A stretch of DNA of 64,000 nucleotides, from assembly GCF_007993865.1 (NCBI RefSeq), contig NZ_VIUH01000002.1:310001-374000 (forward strand), given 5' to 3'. How positions within the stretch are numbered: position 1 is the first letter of the stretch; each line of letters starts with the position of its first letter. This DNA is from Pseudomonas sp. SJZ079. GTDB lineage: Bacteria > Pseudomonadota > Gammaproteobacteria > Pseudomonadales > Pseudomonadaceae. Below, piece by piece: positions 27,736 through 36,196 of the stretch. The notes below the pieces were generated by a model, which worked only from the letters and a program-made list of their open reading frames with translations, was not told the origin of the DNA and searched no databases. Made by a program: the position numbers and the translations under genes.

Positions 27736-29388
27736 CTAGGCCGCCGTCTGCCCGCCCGCCGCCAAGGCCCTGGCCTGCTCACGCAGGACGAATTTCTGCA
27801 CCTTGCCGGTGGAGGTTTTCGGCAGGGCGCTGAACACCACCGCGCCCGGCACCTTGAAGCGCGCCATGTGCTGCTGACAGAAGCCGATCACTTCTTCTTC
27901 GCTCAGCTCGACGCCCGGCTTGAGGGTGACGAAGGCGCAAGGGGTTTCGCCCCATTTGTCGCTGGGCATGGCCACCACCGCCGCTTCAAGAATTTGCGGA
28001 TGGCGGTAGAGCACGTCTTCCACCTCGATCGAGGAAATGTTCTCGCCGCCGGAGATGATGATGTCCTTGGACCTGTCCTTGATCTCCACATAACCGTCGG
28101 CATGCCACACCGCCAGGTCGCCGGAATGAAACCAGCCGCCGGCGAAGGCCTCGGCGGTGGCCGATGGGTTCTTCAGGTAACCCTTCATCACCACGTTGCC
28201 ACGCATCATGATTTCGCCGATGGTCTGGCCATCCTTGGGCACCGGTTGCAAAGTCTCCGGGTCAGCCACCATCAGGCCGTCGAGTAGCGGCGCGCGCACG
28301 CCCTGACGCGATTTCAGGCGGGCCCGCTGCTGTGGAGTTTCCTCGTCCCACTCGGCCTTCCACTCGCAGGCCACACTGGGGCCGTAGGTCTCGGTCAGGC
28401 CGTAGACGTGGGTGACGCGAAAATCCAGGGCCTCCATGGCCTCGATGACCGCCGCCGGCGGCGCCGCACCGGCGGTCAGCACCTTGACCGGCCGGGTCTT
28501 CAGCGCCTTCAACTCATCGGCGGCGTTGGCCAGCATGTTCAACACGATGGGTGCGCCACAGAAGTGATCGACGCCATGTTCGGCGATCAGCGGGTAGATC
28601 GCCTCGGCGCGCACCGCGCGCAGGCACACGCTGGTGCCGACATAGGCGGCCAGCGCCCAGGGGAAGCACCAGCCGTTGCAGTGGAACATCGGCAACGTCC
28701 ACAGGTACACCGGGAAGCGGTTCATGTCCCAGCACAGGGCGTTGGACAGCGCATTCAGGTGGGCACCGCGATGGTGATAGACCACCCCCTTGGGGTTGCC
28801 GGTGGTGCCGGAGGTGTAGTTCAGGGCAATCGCCTGCCACTCATCCTGCGGCATCTGCCAGGCATAATCGGCGTCGCCCTCGGCGAGCAGCGCCTCGTAG
28901 TCGAATTCGCCGATCAACCGGCCCGCCTGGTATTCGGGATCGTCGATGCCGATGATCAGCGGCGGCTTGGACAGGTGACTGGTGGCGCGCTGCACCAGCT
29001 CGCCGAACTCCTTGTCGACCAGCAGCACCTTGGCTTCGCCGTGCTGCAGGATAAAGGCGATGGTCTCGGCATCCAGACGGGTATTGATGGCATTCAGTAC
29101 CGCACCGCACATCGGTACGCCGAAGTGCGCCTCGAACAAGGCCGGGCCGTTCGGCGCGATCACCGCCACCGTATCGCCCAGGCCAATGCCACGCCGGGCC
29201 AGGGCCGAGGCCAGGCGGATGCAGCGGCTGTAGGTCTCGCCCCAGGTCTGGCGCAGGGCGCCGTTGATCAGCGCCGGACGCTGCGGGTAGACACTGGCCG
29301 CGCGCTCGAGAAAACTCAGCGGGCTGAGTGCCTGGAAGTTGGCCGCGTCGCGCGGCATGCCAAATTCGTAAGGGTTAACGCTGTGCAT
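27736..29388 (-). CDS. AMP-dependent acyl-CoA ligase (AlkK/DmdB-like)
   Basis: A 550-aa adenylate-forming enzyme that activates a fatty or other organic acid to its CoA thioester. The ATP-binding loop YTSGTTGNPKG is near residue 190, then HVYGLTETYGPS, and the C-terminal GDLAVWHADGYVEIKDRSKD hinge and SSTGKVQKF lysine motif. All are intact. It resembles medium-chain AlkK-type ligases; the exact acid is not determinable. It is convergent with dctM and divergent from fabY. Confidence 0.9.
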   Translation of the reverse strand: MHSVNPYEFGMPRDAANFQALSPLSFLERAASVYPQRPALINGALRQTWGETYSRCIRLASALARRGIGLGDTVAVIAPNGPALFEAHFGVPMCGAVLNAINTRLDAETIAFILQHGEAKVLLVDKEFGELVQRATSHLSKPPLIIGIDDPEYQAGRLIGEFDYEALLAEGDADYAWQMPQDEWQAIALNYTSGTTGNPKGVVYHHRGAHLNALSNALCWDMNRFPVYLWTLPMFHCNGWCFPWALAAYVGTSVCLRAVRAEAIYPLIAEHGVDHFCGAPIVLNMLANAADELKALKTRPVKVLTAGAAPPAAVIEAMEALDFRVTHVYGLTETYGPSVACEWKAEWDEETPQQRARLKSRQGVRAPLLDGLMVADPETLQPVPKDGQTIGEIMMRGNVVMKGYLKNPSATAEAFAGGWFHSGDLAVWHADGYVEIKDRSKDIIISGGENISSIEVEDVLYRHPQILEAAVVAMPSDKWGETPCAFVTLKPGVELSEEEVIGFCQQHMARFKVPGAVVFSALPKTSTGKVQKFVLREQARALAAGGQTAA

Positions 29389-29633
29389 TGTTGTTCTCCA
29401 GCCGAGCCTTGAGCTTAATAAACCCTAACAGACACAAGGTCTTTACGAAGTGCTACCTTGGTCGCAGCCGTGACTTACAGGTCACAAACCACGTCAGCAT
29501 AGGCATCCGAACAGTCGAGCCGGCGCTCGCCCCGCGGCCTTTTCCCGCGTTAGAGGGGCGCAGCGCTGCGTGACAAGCCTGCACAGCATCATCTGCGCTT
29601 GTCCTGGCGTACTAATTTGAAGGAGTTTCCCGC

Positions 29634-31544
29634 GTGATCTCTCGCTTACCCGTAATCGTTGGTTTTGGTGGTTATAACGCAGCCGGACGCAGCTCCTTTC
29701 ACCACGGCTTCCGCCGCACCGTGATCGAATCGATGACCACCCAGGCGCGCCAGGAAACCCTCGCCGGCCTGGCGGTGATGCTGAAACTGCTGCGTGTGGT
29801 CGATGGCGCCTACCAGAGCGAAGACGGCAGCGTGCTCAGCCTGGCCGAGATCGACAGCCGTTTCGCCGAGCAGATCCTCGCCTCGACCCTGGTACGGCGC
29901 ATCGAGAAGCAGCACCTGGACGTCGACGCCGCCCACTGGCACAAGAGCATCAGCGTCGCCGGCGCAGAAGGCAGCGCGCTGAGCTTCACCAGCAACCGCA
30001 AGCAGCTGCCCGAGCCACTGCCGGCCAACTGGTCGGTGGAGCCGCTGAACGCCACCGAGGTGCGGGTCACCCTGCACGACAACTGCGAGTTCAAGGTCGA
30101 CAGCTACCGCGCCCTGCCGGTGAAATCCGCCGGCCAGCTGCCGAGCGGCTTCGAGCCGAGCGAGCACTACAATTCGCGCTTCCACCCGCGCGGTCTGAGC
30201 ATGGCTGTGGTCGGGGTCACCGATGCCCTGCGCTCCACCGGCCTGCCCTGGCAGACGATCGTCGACCGCGTGGCGCCGGATGAGATCGCCGTGTTCGCCA
30301 GCTGCATCATGAGCCAGCTCGACGAAAACGGTTTCGGCGGCATGATGCAATCGCGCCTCAAGGGTGGCCGGGTCACCGCCAAGCAGCTGGCCCTGGGCCT
30401 CAACTCCATGCCGGCGGACTTCATCAACGCCTACGTGCTCGGCAGCGTCGGCACCACCGGCAGCATCACCGGCGCCTGCGCGACCTTCCTCTACAACCTG
30501 CAGAAAGGCATCGAGCAGATCAGTTCGGGCAAGGCGCGGGTGGTCATAGTCGGCAGCAGCGAAGCGCCGATCAACCAGGAATGCATCGAGGGTTACGGCG
30601 CCATGGGCGCGCTGGCCACCGAGGACGGCCTGCGCCAGATCGAAGGCAAGGAGCAGGTCGACTTCCGCCGCGCCAGCCGCCCGTTCGGCGAGAACTGCGG
30701 CTTCACCCTGGCCGAAGCCTGCCAGTTCGTAGTGCTGATGGACGACGAGCTGGCCCTGGAGATGGGCGCCGACATCCACGGCGCGGTGCCGGATGTGTTC
30801 ATCAACGCCGACGGTTTCAAGAAGTCCATTTCCGCCCCCGGTCCGGGCAACTACCTGACCATGGCCAAGGCGGTGGCCAGCGCGGTGAACCTGCTCGGCA
30901 GCGACGCGGTGCGTCAGCGTAGCTTCGTCCATGCCCACGGTTCCAGCACCCCGGCCAACCGGGTTACCGAGTCCGAGCTGCTCGACCGCATCGCCGCAAC
31001 CTTCGCCATCGATAGCTGGCCGGTCACCGCGGTCAAGGCGTTCGTCGGCCACTCCCTGGCCAGCGCCAGCGGCGACCAGCTGATCGCCGCCCTGGGCAGT
31101 TTCAAGTACGGCATCATTCCTGGGATCAAGACCATCGACGCGGTCGCCGACGACGTGCAGCAGCAGCACCTGAGCATCGCCACCCAGGACCGCCAGCTCG
31201 GCAGCGAGGCCCTGGACGTATGCTTCATCAACTCCAAGGGCTTCGGCGGCAACAATGCCAGCGCCCTGGTGCTGGCCCCGCACGTGGTCGAGCGCATGCT
31301 GCGCAAACGCCACGGCGCGGCCGCCTTCGACGCCTATTGCACCCGCCGCGAACAGACCCGCGCCGCCGCGCAAGAGTACGACCAGCAGGCGCTGCAGGGT
31401 CAGCTGCAGATCATCTACAACTTCGGCAACGACCTGATCGACGACAAGGCCATCGAGATCGACACCGCGCAACTCAAGGTGCCGGGCTTTGCCCAGCCGC
31501 TGGTGTTCAAGAAGGACGATCGCTACAGCGACATGCTCGACTGA
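29634..31544 (+). CDS. fabY: Beta-ketoacyl-ACP synthase FabY
   Basis: A 636-aa condensing enzyme. In P. aeruginosa FabY starts fatty-acid synthesis by condensing acetyl-CoA with malonyl-ACP, a job done by FabH in most bacteria. The catalytic Cys lies in TGACATF (residue about 282), and the histidines lie in HAHGSST and FVGHSLA. It is much longer than FabB/FabF, as expected for this family. GTG 29634 is the start, behind AAGGAG. No other fatty-acid gene is in the operon; an acyl-CoA ligase is divergent upstream. Confidence 0.93.
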   Translation: MISRLPVIVGFGGYNAAGRSSFHHGFRRTVIESMTTQARQETLAGLAVMLKLLRVVDGAYQSEDGSVLSLAEIDSRFAEQILASTLVRRIEKQHLDVDAAHWHKSISVAGAEGSALSFTSNRKQLPEPLPANWSVEPLNATEVRVTLHDNCEFKVDSYRALPVKSAGQLPSGFEPSEHYNSRFHPRGLSMAVVGVTDALRSTGLPWQTIVDRVAPDEIAVFASCIMSQLDENGFGGMMQSRLKGGRVTAKQLALGLNSMPADFINAYVLGSVGTTGSITGACATFLYNLQKGIEQISSGKARVVIVGSSEAPINQECIEGYGAMGALATEDGLRQIEGKEQVDFRRASRPFGENCGFTLAEACQFVVLMDDELALEMGADIHGAVPDVFINADGFKKSISAPGPGNYLTMAKAVASAVNLLGSDAVRQRSFVHAHGSSTPANRVTESELLDRIAATFAIDSWPVTAVKAFVGHSLASASGDQLIAALGSFKYGIIPGIKTIDAVADDVQQQHLSIATQDRQLGSEALDVCFINSKGFGGNNASALVLAPHVVERMLRKRHGAAAFDAYCTRREQTRAAAQEYDQQALQGQLQIIYNFGNDLIDDKAIEIDTAQLKVPGFAQPLVFKKDDRYSDMLD

Positions 31545-31565
31545 GCATCCGCGCGCAGTTCGTAG

Positions 31566-31599
31566 GCTGACTTGAGCGCTAGCCAGCGCTCAAGTCAGC
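31566..31599. terminator. Perfect 15-bp hairpin behind fabY
   Basis: GCTGACTTGAGCGCT and its complement flank an AGCC loop, about 20 bases after the fabY stop and ahead of the convergent cysQ. There is no T-run, so it is either a bidirectional weak terminator or an mRNA-stabilising hairpin. Confidence 0.6.
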
Positions 31600-31616
31600 G
31601 AATAGGCCACTACCCC

Positions 31617-31680
31617 GTAGCCCGGATGCACTGCGGGGAGGACTTGGGTTTGTAGAGTCCCCGGGTTGCATCCGGGCTAC
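31617..31680. repeat. REP-like inverted repeat (GTAGCCCGGATGCA type)
   Basis: GTAGCCCGGATGCA (31617-31630) and its exact complement (31667-31680) with 36 bases between. It is a second REP family distinct from the one at 27555. Related GTAGCCCGG/CCGGGCTAC fragments occur near 49750 and 54915. Confidence 0.75.
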
Positions 31681-31694
31681 CCAAACCTCGCGCT

Positions 31695-32516
31695 TCAGTC
31701 CAGCGCGCGGGCCAGCTGAATCAGCTCGGCGCGCCACTCGGCGGCGGCGGGCAAGGCCAGGAAGGACGGGTTGAGCAAGGACTCGCGCGCCTGGTAAGTC
31801 AATGCGTCACCCTTGAGGGTCAGCACCTCGCCACCGGCGCCTTCCAGCACGCCCTGGGCGGCGGCGGTATCCCACTGCGAGGTCGGCGCCAGGCGCGGGT
31901 AGCAATCGGCGCTACCTTCGGCGAGCTGACAGAACTTCAGCGAGCTGCCCACGCTGGTCAGCTGCAAGTCACCGAAGCGCTCACTCAAGCCTTCCAGCAG
32001 TCGCTCCTGTGCCGGGCTGGAATGCCGTTTGCTGGCGACCAGGGTAAAGGCGTCTTCGGGCGCCAGGCGTACGCTGATCGCCTGTTCGCGGCCATCCGCC
32101 TCGGCGCGCCAGGCACCGAGACCGGCGCCGCCGTAATAGCAGCGGCCAGTGGCCGGGATGCCCACCACCCCGAACACCACCCGCCCCTGCTCGATCAGTG
32201 CGACGTTGACGGTGAATTCCTCGCTGCCGGCGATGAACTCCTTGGTGCCATCCAGCGGGTCGACCAGCCACCAGCGCGTCCATTGCGCACGCTCGCTCAG
32301 GGCGATATTCGCCGCCTCTTCCGACAGCACAGGAATGCTCGGATCGAGTGCCCGCAGGCCATCGTTGAGAATGTGATGTGCGGCCATATCGGCAGCGGTC
32401 ACCGGCGAGGCATCGGCCTTCTCGGTGACCGCAACATTCGCCCGCCAGTGCGGCAGGGTTGCCGCGCCAGCGGCGCGGACCAAAGCGATAACCGCAGGAA
32501 TCAAGGGATGGCTCAT
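31695..32516 (-). CDS. cysQ: 3'(2'),5'-bisphosphate nucleotidase CysQ
   Basis: A 273-aa magnesium-dependent phosphatase of the inositol-phosphatase fold that hydrolyses PAP and PAPS, recycling products of sulphate assimilation. Metal-binding motifs are DPLDGTKEFI and WDTAAAQGVLEGAGG. ATG 32516 overlaps the nudE stop by 4 bases; upstream codons in the open frame are shadows of nudE. It forms a two-gene operon with nudE. Confidence 0.93.
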   Translation of the reverse strand: MSHPLIPAVIALVRAAGAATLPHWRANVAVTEKADASPVTAADMAAHHILNDGLRALDPSIPVLSEEAANIALSERAQWTRWWLVDPLDGTKEFIAGSEEFTVNVALIEQGRVVFGVVGIPATGRCYYGGAGLGAWRAEADGREQAISVRLAPEDAFTLVASKRHSSPAQERLLEGLSERFGDLQLTSVGSSLKFCQLAEGSADCYPRLAPTSQWDTAAAQGVLEGAGGEVLTLKGDALTYQARESLLNPSFLALPAAAEWRAELIQLARALD

Positions 32517-33079
32517 TGGACAAATTCTCCACGCTGAATGAGTAGATCGCGCGCCAGGTACAACGCCGCCAGGGCGCGACCCTCGCTGAATTGTGGGTGT
32601 TGCATCAACTCGCTCAGTTCGCGCAAGTTGACCCTGTCGACCCGCATCGGCTCCGGCTCGTCGCCGGGCAGGCGTTCTTCGTAGAGGTCGCGGGCCAGTA
32701 CCACCTGGATCTTCTGGCTCATGTAACCGGGCGACAGGCTCAGCTCGGTCAGGTGCTCCAACTGGCGGGCGCCGAAACCGGCCTCCTCCTTGAGCTCCCG
32801 ATTGGCCGCCGCCAGCACGTCCTCGCCCGGCTCGACCAACCCCTTGGGCAGCGACAACTGATAGTCGTCGGTGCCGCCGCAATACTCCTCGATCAGCAGC
32901 GCATGCTGCTCATCGACCATCGCCACTATCATCACCGCGCCATAACCGACACCCTTGCCGACCAACCGCTCGTAAGTGCGCTCCACCCCGTTGCTGAAGC
33001 GCAGCTGCAGCTCCTCGACCCGGAACAAACGACTGCTGGCGACTATCTCGCGGGCGAGTACGGTGGGCTTCTGACGCAT
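32513..33079 (-). CDS. nudE: ADP compounds hydrolase NudE (Nudix)
   Basis: A 188-aa Nudix hydrolase acting on ADP-ribose, NADH and Ap3A-type compounds. The Nudix box is complete (GLVEPGEDVLAAANRELKEE followed by AGFG). ATG 33079 is chosen by family start (MRQKPTVLAREIVASSRLF). It is divergent from the HAD phosphatase gene and translationally coupled to cysQ. Confidence 0.92.
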   Translation of the reverse strand: MRQKPTVLAREIVASSRLFRVEELQLRFSNGVERTYERLVGKGVGYGAVMIVAMVDEQHALLIEEYCGGTDDYQLSLPKGLVEPGEDVLAAANRELKEEAGFGARQLEHLTELSLSPGYMSQKIQVVLARDLYEERLPGDEPEPMRVDRVNLRELSELMQHPQFSEGRALAALYLARDLLIQRGEFVQ

Positions 33080-33213
33080 GGTGCGGCTCCTTGGCGTGAG
33101 TGGGCGGGTTATCATACCCCGCCAACGGCGATTGTCCCTGACAGCGGGTTCACTGCGACGACTATTGCCTGCCAAATTGCGACAACCGCCACTCCTCAGT
33201 AGAAGAAGCCAGC

Positions 33214-33870
33214 ATGCAAGCACTGCCCTGGAGCGAGATCGACACCGTCCTGCTGGATATGGACGGCACCTTGCTAGACCTGCACTTCGACAACCACTTC
33301 TGGCTGGAGCACCTGCCGCAGCGCTACGCCGAGCACCACGGCATCAGCCGGGCACTGGCCGACGCCGAACTGTTGCCGCTGTTCCGTCAGCACGCCGGCC
33401 AACTCAACTGGTACTGCACGGATTTCTGGAGCCGCGAGCTGAAGCTGTCGATCCGCGACCTCAAGCGCGAAGTCGCCGAGCTGATCGCCCTGCGCCCGGA
33501 CGCCGACACTTTCCTCGCCGCCATCCGCGCGGCGGGCAAGCGCGTGGTGCTGATCACCAACGCGCACCGCGACTCGCTGTCGCTGAAACTCGAACGCATC
33601 GAACTGGCGCCCTACTTCGATCGCCTGATCAGCTCCCATGACTACGGCTTCGCCAAGGAGCACCAACAGTTCTGGTTCGCCCTGCAACAGGACTTCGCCT
33701 TCGACCCGGCGCGCAGCCTGTTTATCGACGACAGCCTGCCGGTGCTGCGCAGCGCCCGCGCCTATGGCATCGGCCATTTGCTGGCGGTGCGCGAGCCGGA
33801 CAGCCGTCAGGGGCCGAAGGACACCGAAGAGTTCGCCGCGGTGGAGGATTACCGCGATCTGCTGCCCTGA
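33214..33870 (+). CDS. yrfG: HAD-family nucleotidase (YrfG-like, GMP/IMP nucleotidase)
   Basis: A 218-aa haloacid-dehalogenase phosphatase. The nucleophile motif LDMDGTLLDL has D15/D17, motif II is VLITNAH, and the metal-binding DDSLPVL stands near the C-terminal third. It resembles E. coli YrfG, a purine mononucleotide phosphatase. It neighbours nudE and cysQ, also nucleotide-cleaning enzymes, on the opposite strand. Confidence 0.85.
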   Translation: MQALPWSEIDTVLLDMDGTLLDLHFDNHFWLEHLPQRYAEHHGISRALADAELLPLFRQHAGQLNWYCTDFWSRELKLSIRDLKREVAELIALRPDADTFLAAIRAAGKRVVLITNAHRDSLSLKLERIELAPYFDRLISSHDYGFAKEHQQFWFALQQDFAFDPARSLFIDDSLPVLRSARAYGIGHLLAVREPDSRQGPKDTEEFAAVEDYRDLLP

Positions 33871-33905
33871 ACCATGAACCATGAACCATGAGCCGTGAAC
33901 CGTCA
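33871..33905 (+). repeat. Five tandem heptamers (ACCATGA type)
   Basis: Immediately after the yrfG stop come three perfect ACCATGA units and two diverged ones (GCCGTGA, ACCGTCA). It is a short microsatellite-like array outside coding sequence. Confidence 0.85.
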
Positions 33906-34026
33906 GCGGCCCTATGGAAAAACGACCTGCCAGTGTCCGCGCTCGGCATCGCGGCAATCGTCATTAGACGCCCGCGCCCGGCGGGCTTAGGCTAGGCCAA
34001 TAAGCCGCATTCAGAGACGCTCAGCC

Positions 34027-34878
34027 ATGTCACGCGCCGCCTTCACTTCCCCCACCGCTCAGGCCTCCGAGGTGCCCAGTCACGACGGAGAGGTCTACGC
34101 TTACGCCGAACTGGGCGCGCCGAGCGTGGTGGCCGACGCCGTACTGGCCGAGGAGTGCGCGCTGGCCATCAGCTACAACGGCATCAGCCATGCGGTGATG
34201 ATGGTCTCGCCCTCGACAGTGGAAGACTTTATCGCCGGCTTCAGCCTGAGCGGCGGCCTGGTCGATTCGATCGACGAGATCTACGACATCCGCCTCCAGC
34301 GCAGCGGCGCCGCCCTGAATGCCGAGGTCGACATCAGCAACCGCGCCTTCTGGGCGCTCAAGCAACAGCGCCGGCAACTGGCCGGCACCAGCGGTTGCGG
34401 CCTGTGCGGCGTGGAAGCCCTGGAGCAGGCGCTGCCACAACTCAAGGTCTTGCCCGGCAGCGCGCTGCCAGCCGCCGCCCACCTGGATAACCTGCGCGAG
34501 CGCATCGGCGCCGCCCAGCAACTGGCCCGACATAGCGGCGCCCTGCATGCCGCGGTGTTCGTCGATGGTCAGGGCGAGGTGCGCCTGTGCCGCGAAGACA
34601 TCGGCCGGCACAACGCCCTGGACAAGCTGATCGGCGCCCTGCTGCGCGAGCGCATCGACCGCCATAACGGCTTCGCCGTGGTCACCAGCCGGTGCAGCCT
34701 GGAGCTGATCCACAAGGCCGTGCGCGCCGAGATCGGCACCCTGGTCAGCCTCTCCGCCCCGACCAGCCTGACCGTGGACTGGGCCCGCAAGCACCGCCTC
34801 AACCTGATCCACCTGCCGCACCGCAGCGCGCCACGGGTGTACAGTCCGGCGCCACCTACGGCGGACGCCGAGGCCTGA
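34027..34878 (+). CDS. fdhD: Formate dehydrogenase accessory sulphurtransferase FdhD
   Basis: A 283-aa cytoplasmic protein that transfers sulphur to the molybdenum cofactor of formate dehydrogenase. The catalytic pair is C124-x-x-C127 in GTSGCGLCGVE. CREDIGRHNALDKLIG and TSRCSLELIHKA, typical of FdhD, are present. Its client, the fds formate dehydrogenase, is encoded 1.5 kb downstream on the other strand, with the integron remnant between them. Confidence 0.93.
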   Translation: MSRAAFTSPTAQASEVPSHDGEVYAYAELGAPSVVADAVLAEECALAISYNGISHAVMMVSPSTVEDFIAGFSLSGGLVDSIDEIYDIRLQRSGAALNAEVDISNRAFWALKQQRRQLAGTSGCGLCGVEALEQALPQLKVLPGSALPAAAHLDNLRERIGAAQQLARHSGALHAAVFVDGQGEVRLCREDIGRHNALDKLIGALLRERIDRHNGFAVVTSRCSLELIHKAVRAEIGTLVSLSAPTSLTVDWARKHRLNLIHLPHRSAPRVYSPAPPTADAEA

Positions 34879-34925
34879 ACCAGGGCCCTACGGCGCCCAC
34901 ATGGCGTTTATTGAAGGTCAGAACA

Positions 34926-34976
34926 AAAAAGCGTTACTCACCGCTTGCGGGGAGAGTCCATATACGCTTGTTATGC
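34926..34976 (-). repeat. attC-like end after the second cassette gene
   Basis: On the minus strand the stop codon of the membrane-protein gene lies in GCATAAC (R''-like). AAGCGT...ACGCTT complementary segments follow. The core GCATAAC is the complement of GTTATGC and resembles the CTTATGC core at 35425-35419. The far half seems lost where GC-rich backbone resumes. Confidence 0.4.
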
Positions 34977-35405
34977 GCTGTACGTTAGAGCTGTATTAGA
35001 TGAATGTTTTCGGGTTATTAGCGCATGAGCGAAAAGGCAAGATATAGTGGCGATTGCTGCGCCTAACAATAGCGCAGGCCAAATATATTTAAGCGCAGGA
35101 ATAAAATCTATTTCCATACTCTGCATTATGTATGGAATTGAACCAGCGCCACTGCCCATGATAGCGACTGCGACCAAGGTAACAATATAAGATATAAATA
35201 TTACCGCTTGAACCTTTGCGCTTTTGATGTTGGTCTTGATTAGGCGGATTGCATAAGCGAGCGATATGACGGAAATAGCCAAAAGGGAAAGCGTGCTAGT
35301 AGCCCAGTACGCAATGCCTCTGGTTTCTACCAAAAAAAGAAATAGCCCAAGACAAGCAGTAATTACTGCGATACAGAGCATTAAGGTGATGTTGAATTTA
35401 CGCAT
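34971..35405 (-). CDS. Small four-helix membrane protein, cassette-borne hypothetical
   Basis: A 144-aa protein of unknown function with four predicted membrane helices (about 5-27, 33-55, 65-88, 105-128) and no signal-peptide motif. Base composition is clearly more AT-rich than the surrounding genes. It follows an attC-like element by about a dozen bases and ends in another core-like GCATAAC. AAGGAAG precedes ATG 35405. I read it as the second cassette of a decayed integron. No enzymatic motif is visible. Confidence 0.6.
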   Translation of the reverse strand: MRKFNITLMLCIAVITACLGLFLFLVETRGIAYWATSTLSLLAISVISLAYAIRLIKTNIKSAKVQAVIFISYIVTLVAVAIMGSGAGSIPYIMQSMEIDFIPALKYIWPALLLGAAIATISCLFAHALITRKHSSNTALTYSA

Positions 35406-35418
35406 ATTACTTCCTTGT

Positions 35419-35495
35419 GCATAAGGTTTGGTTAAGGGCCGGGTTTTAGCCGACCCTAGTGAGTGAAGCGGGCGGTCTTGAACCGCATGTTAACC
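35419..35495 (-). repeat. attC-like recombination site between the two cassette genes
   Basis: A 77-base element on the minus strand. It begins with GGTTAAC overlapping the GNAT stop codon and ends with CTTATGC just before the next gene. Inside are complementary arms, GCGGT-TCAAG-ACCGC and GGGTCGG/CCCGGCCC-like segments, plus GGTTAA/TTAACC near the outside. Length and layout fit an integron attC, but both core sites deviate from RYYYAAC/GTTRRRY. Confidence 0.5.
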
Positions 35496-35963
35496 GTGCG
35501 CAGATAACCGCATGGGTACAAACTGTATACCATTTTTATTTTGTAGCTCGGCGGTAGGGATGAAACCGAAGCGTGAATACACCGGCACGGCATAGATAGA
35601 TGAATTTACAGTGAAAGCCTCAACATTATCGTTTTTGACGGCTTCAGTTTTCAGATATTGCCAGAGTCCATATGCGACACCCTGACGGTGAAAGTCAGGA
35701 TGAACAAATAAATGGTAAATGTGTTTATTATCTCGGAGCGCTGCCACCCCAGCCAATTCTGTGTCTATAAATCCAAGGACGTAACTGAATTTCTCGTCTG
35801 TGATATAGCCAGCGATCGCCGCTTGCGAAATGCTGGCCATAAAGCCATCTGCCCCAGCGACAGACGGGTTTAATAGAAAATAGTGAGCAACACTATGAAT
35901 TAGCTTTGCGACACATACTGAGTCGGTTTCGCGGGCTAACTGGATTACGAGTTTTCCGTTCAT
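35490..35963 (-). CDS. GNAT-family N-acetyltransferase, first cassette gene
   Basis: A 157-aa acetyltransferase with the acetyl-CoA-binding segment HLFVHPDFHRQGVAYGLWQ (R/Q-x-x-G-x-A/G) and VNSSIYAVPVYSRFGF. The substrate is unknown; related proteins acetylate antibiotics, amino acids or proteins. The frame is open to 35990, but ATG 35963 lies 3 bases inside the recombination core GTTAGCC, as expected for the first codon of an inserted cassette. No good ribosome-binding site is visible. AT-rich composition suggests transfer. Confidence 0.75.
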   Translation of the reverse strand: MNGKLVIQLARETDSVCVAKLIHSVAHYFLLNPSVAGADGFMASISQAAIAGYITDEKFSYVLGFIDTELAGVAALRDNKHIYHLFVHPDFHRQGVAYGLWQYLKTEAVKNDNVEAFTVNSSIYAVPVYSRFGFIPTAELQNKNGIQFVPMRLSAHG

Positions 35964-35965
35964 AA

Positions 35966-36100
35966 GGCTAACTACTAAGCGACACGCCATATCGCGTTTG
36001 TAAGCGACATCGTGTCGTTTAACATTCCTTGTCGTCCTGTAAGTCCTTGTCTAGCCTTGGCTTGTCGCGGGGACACGACTTACGCAGGGGGAAACGCGAC
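35966..36100. promoter_or_regulatory. attI-like region of the decayed integron
   Basis: Between the intI stub and the first cassette lie the core GGCTAAC (35966-35972; GTTAGCC on the cassette strand), two direct repeats TAAGCGACA (35976-35984 and 36001-36009), and CGTGTCG (36011-36017) complementary to CGACACG. attI sites combine a core with nearby direct repeats that bind the integrase. A promoter for the cassettes would be expected here, but I could not identify one with confidence. Confidence 0.5.
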
Positions 36101-36196
36101 ATGGATGACGCCAAGCCCAAGCTGCTGGAGCAGGTGCGCCAGCAGATTCGACTCGAAAACTATTCCATTCGAACGGGAGCTGTCTATAGCGAATGA
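36101..36196 (+). pseudogene. Integron integrase (IntI) 5' stub
   Basis: ATG 36101 follows a GGGGGA site and opens MDDAKPKLLEQVRQQIRL, then ENYSIRT. This is the characteristic N-terminus of chromosomal integron integrases (xxKLLxQVRxxIRxxxYSIRTEQAY). Similarity stops after codon 25 and a stop follows at codon 32. The core-binding and catalytic domains (about 300 residues) are missing. It points away from the cassettes and directly abuts attI-like sequence, the arrangement of a true integron platform. Confidence 0.72.

Noticed and set aside
29646..31472. 608-codon antisense frame under fabY
   Set aside because: fabY has full catalytic motifs; the antisense protein has none.
33871..33905. Possible CRISPR-like array
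   Set aside because: Units are 7 bases and directly adjacent, with no spacers.
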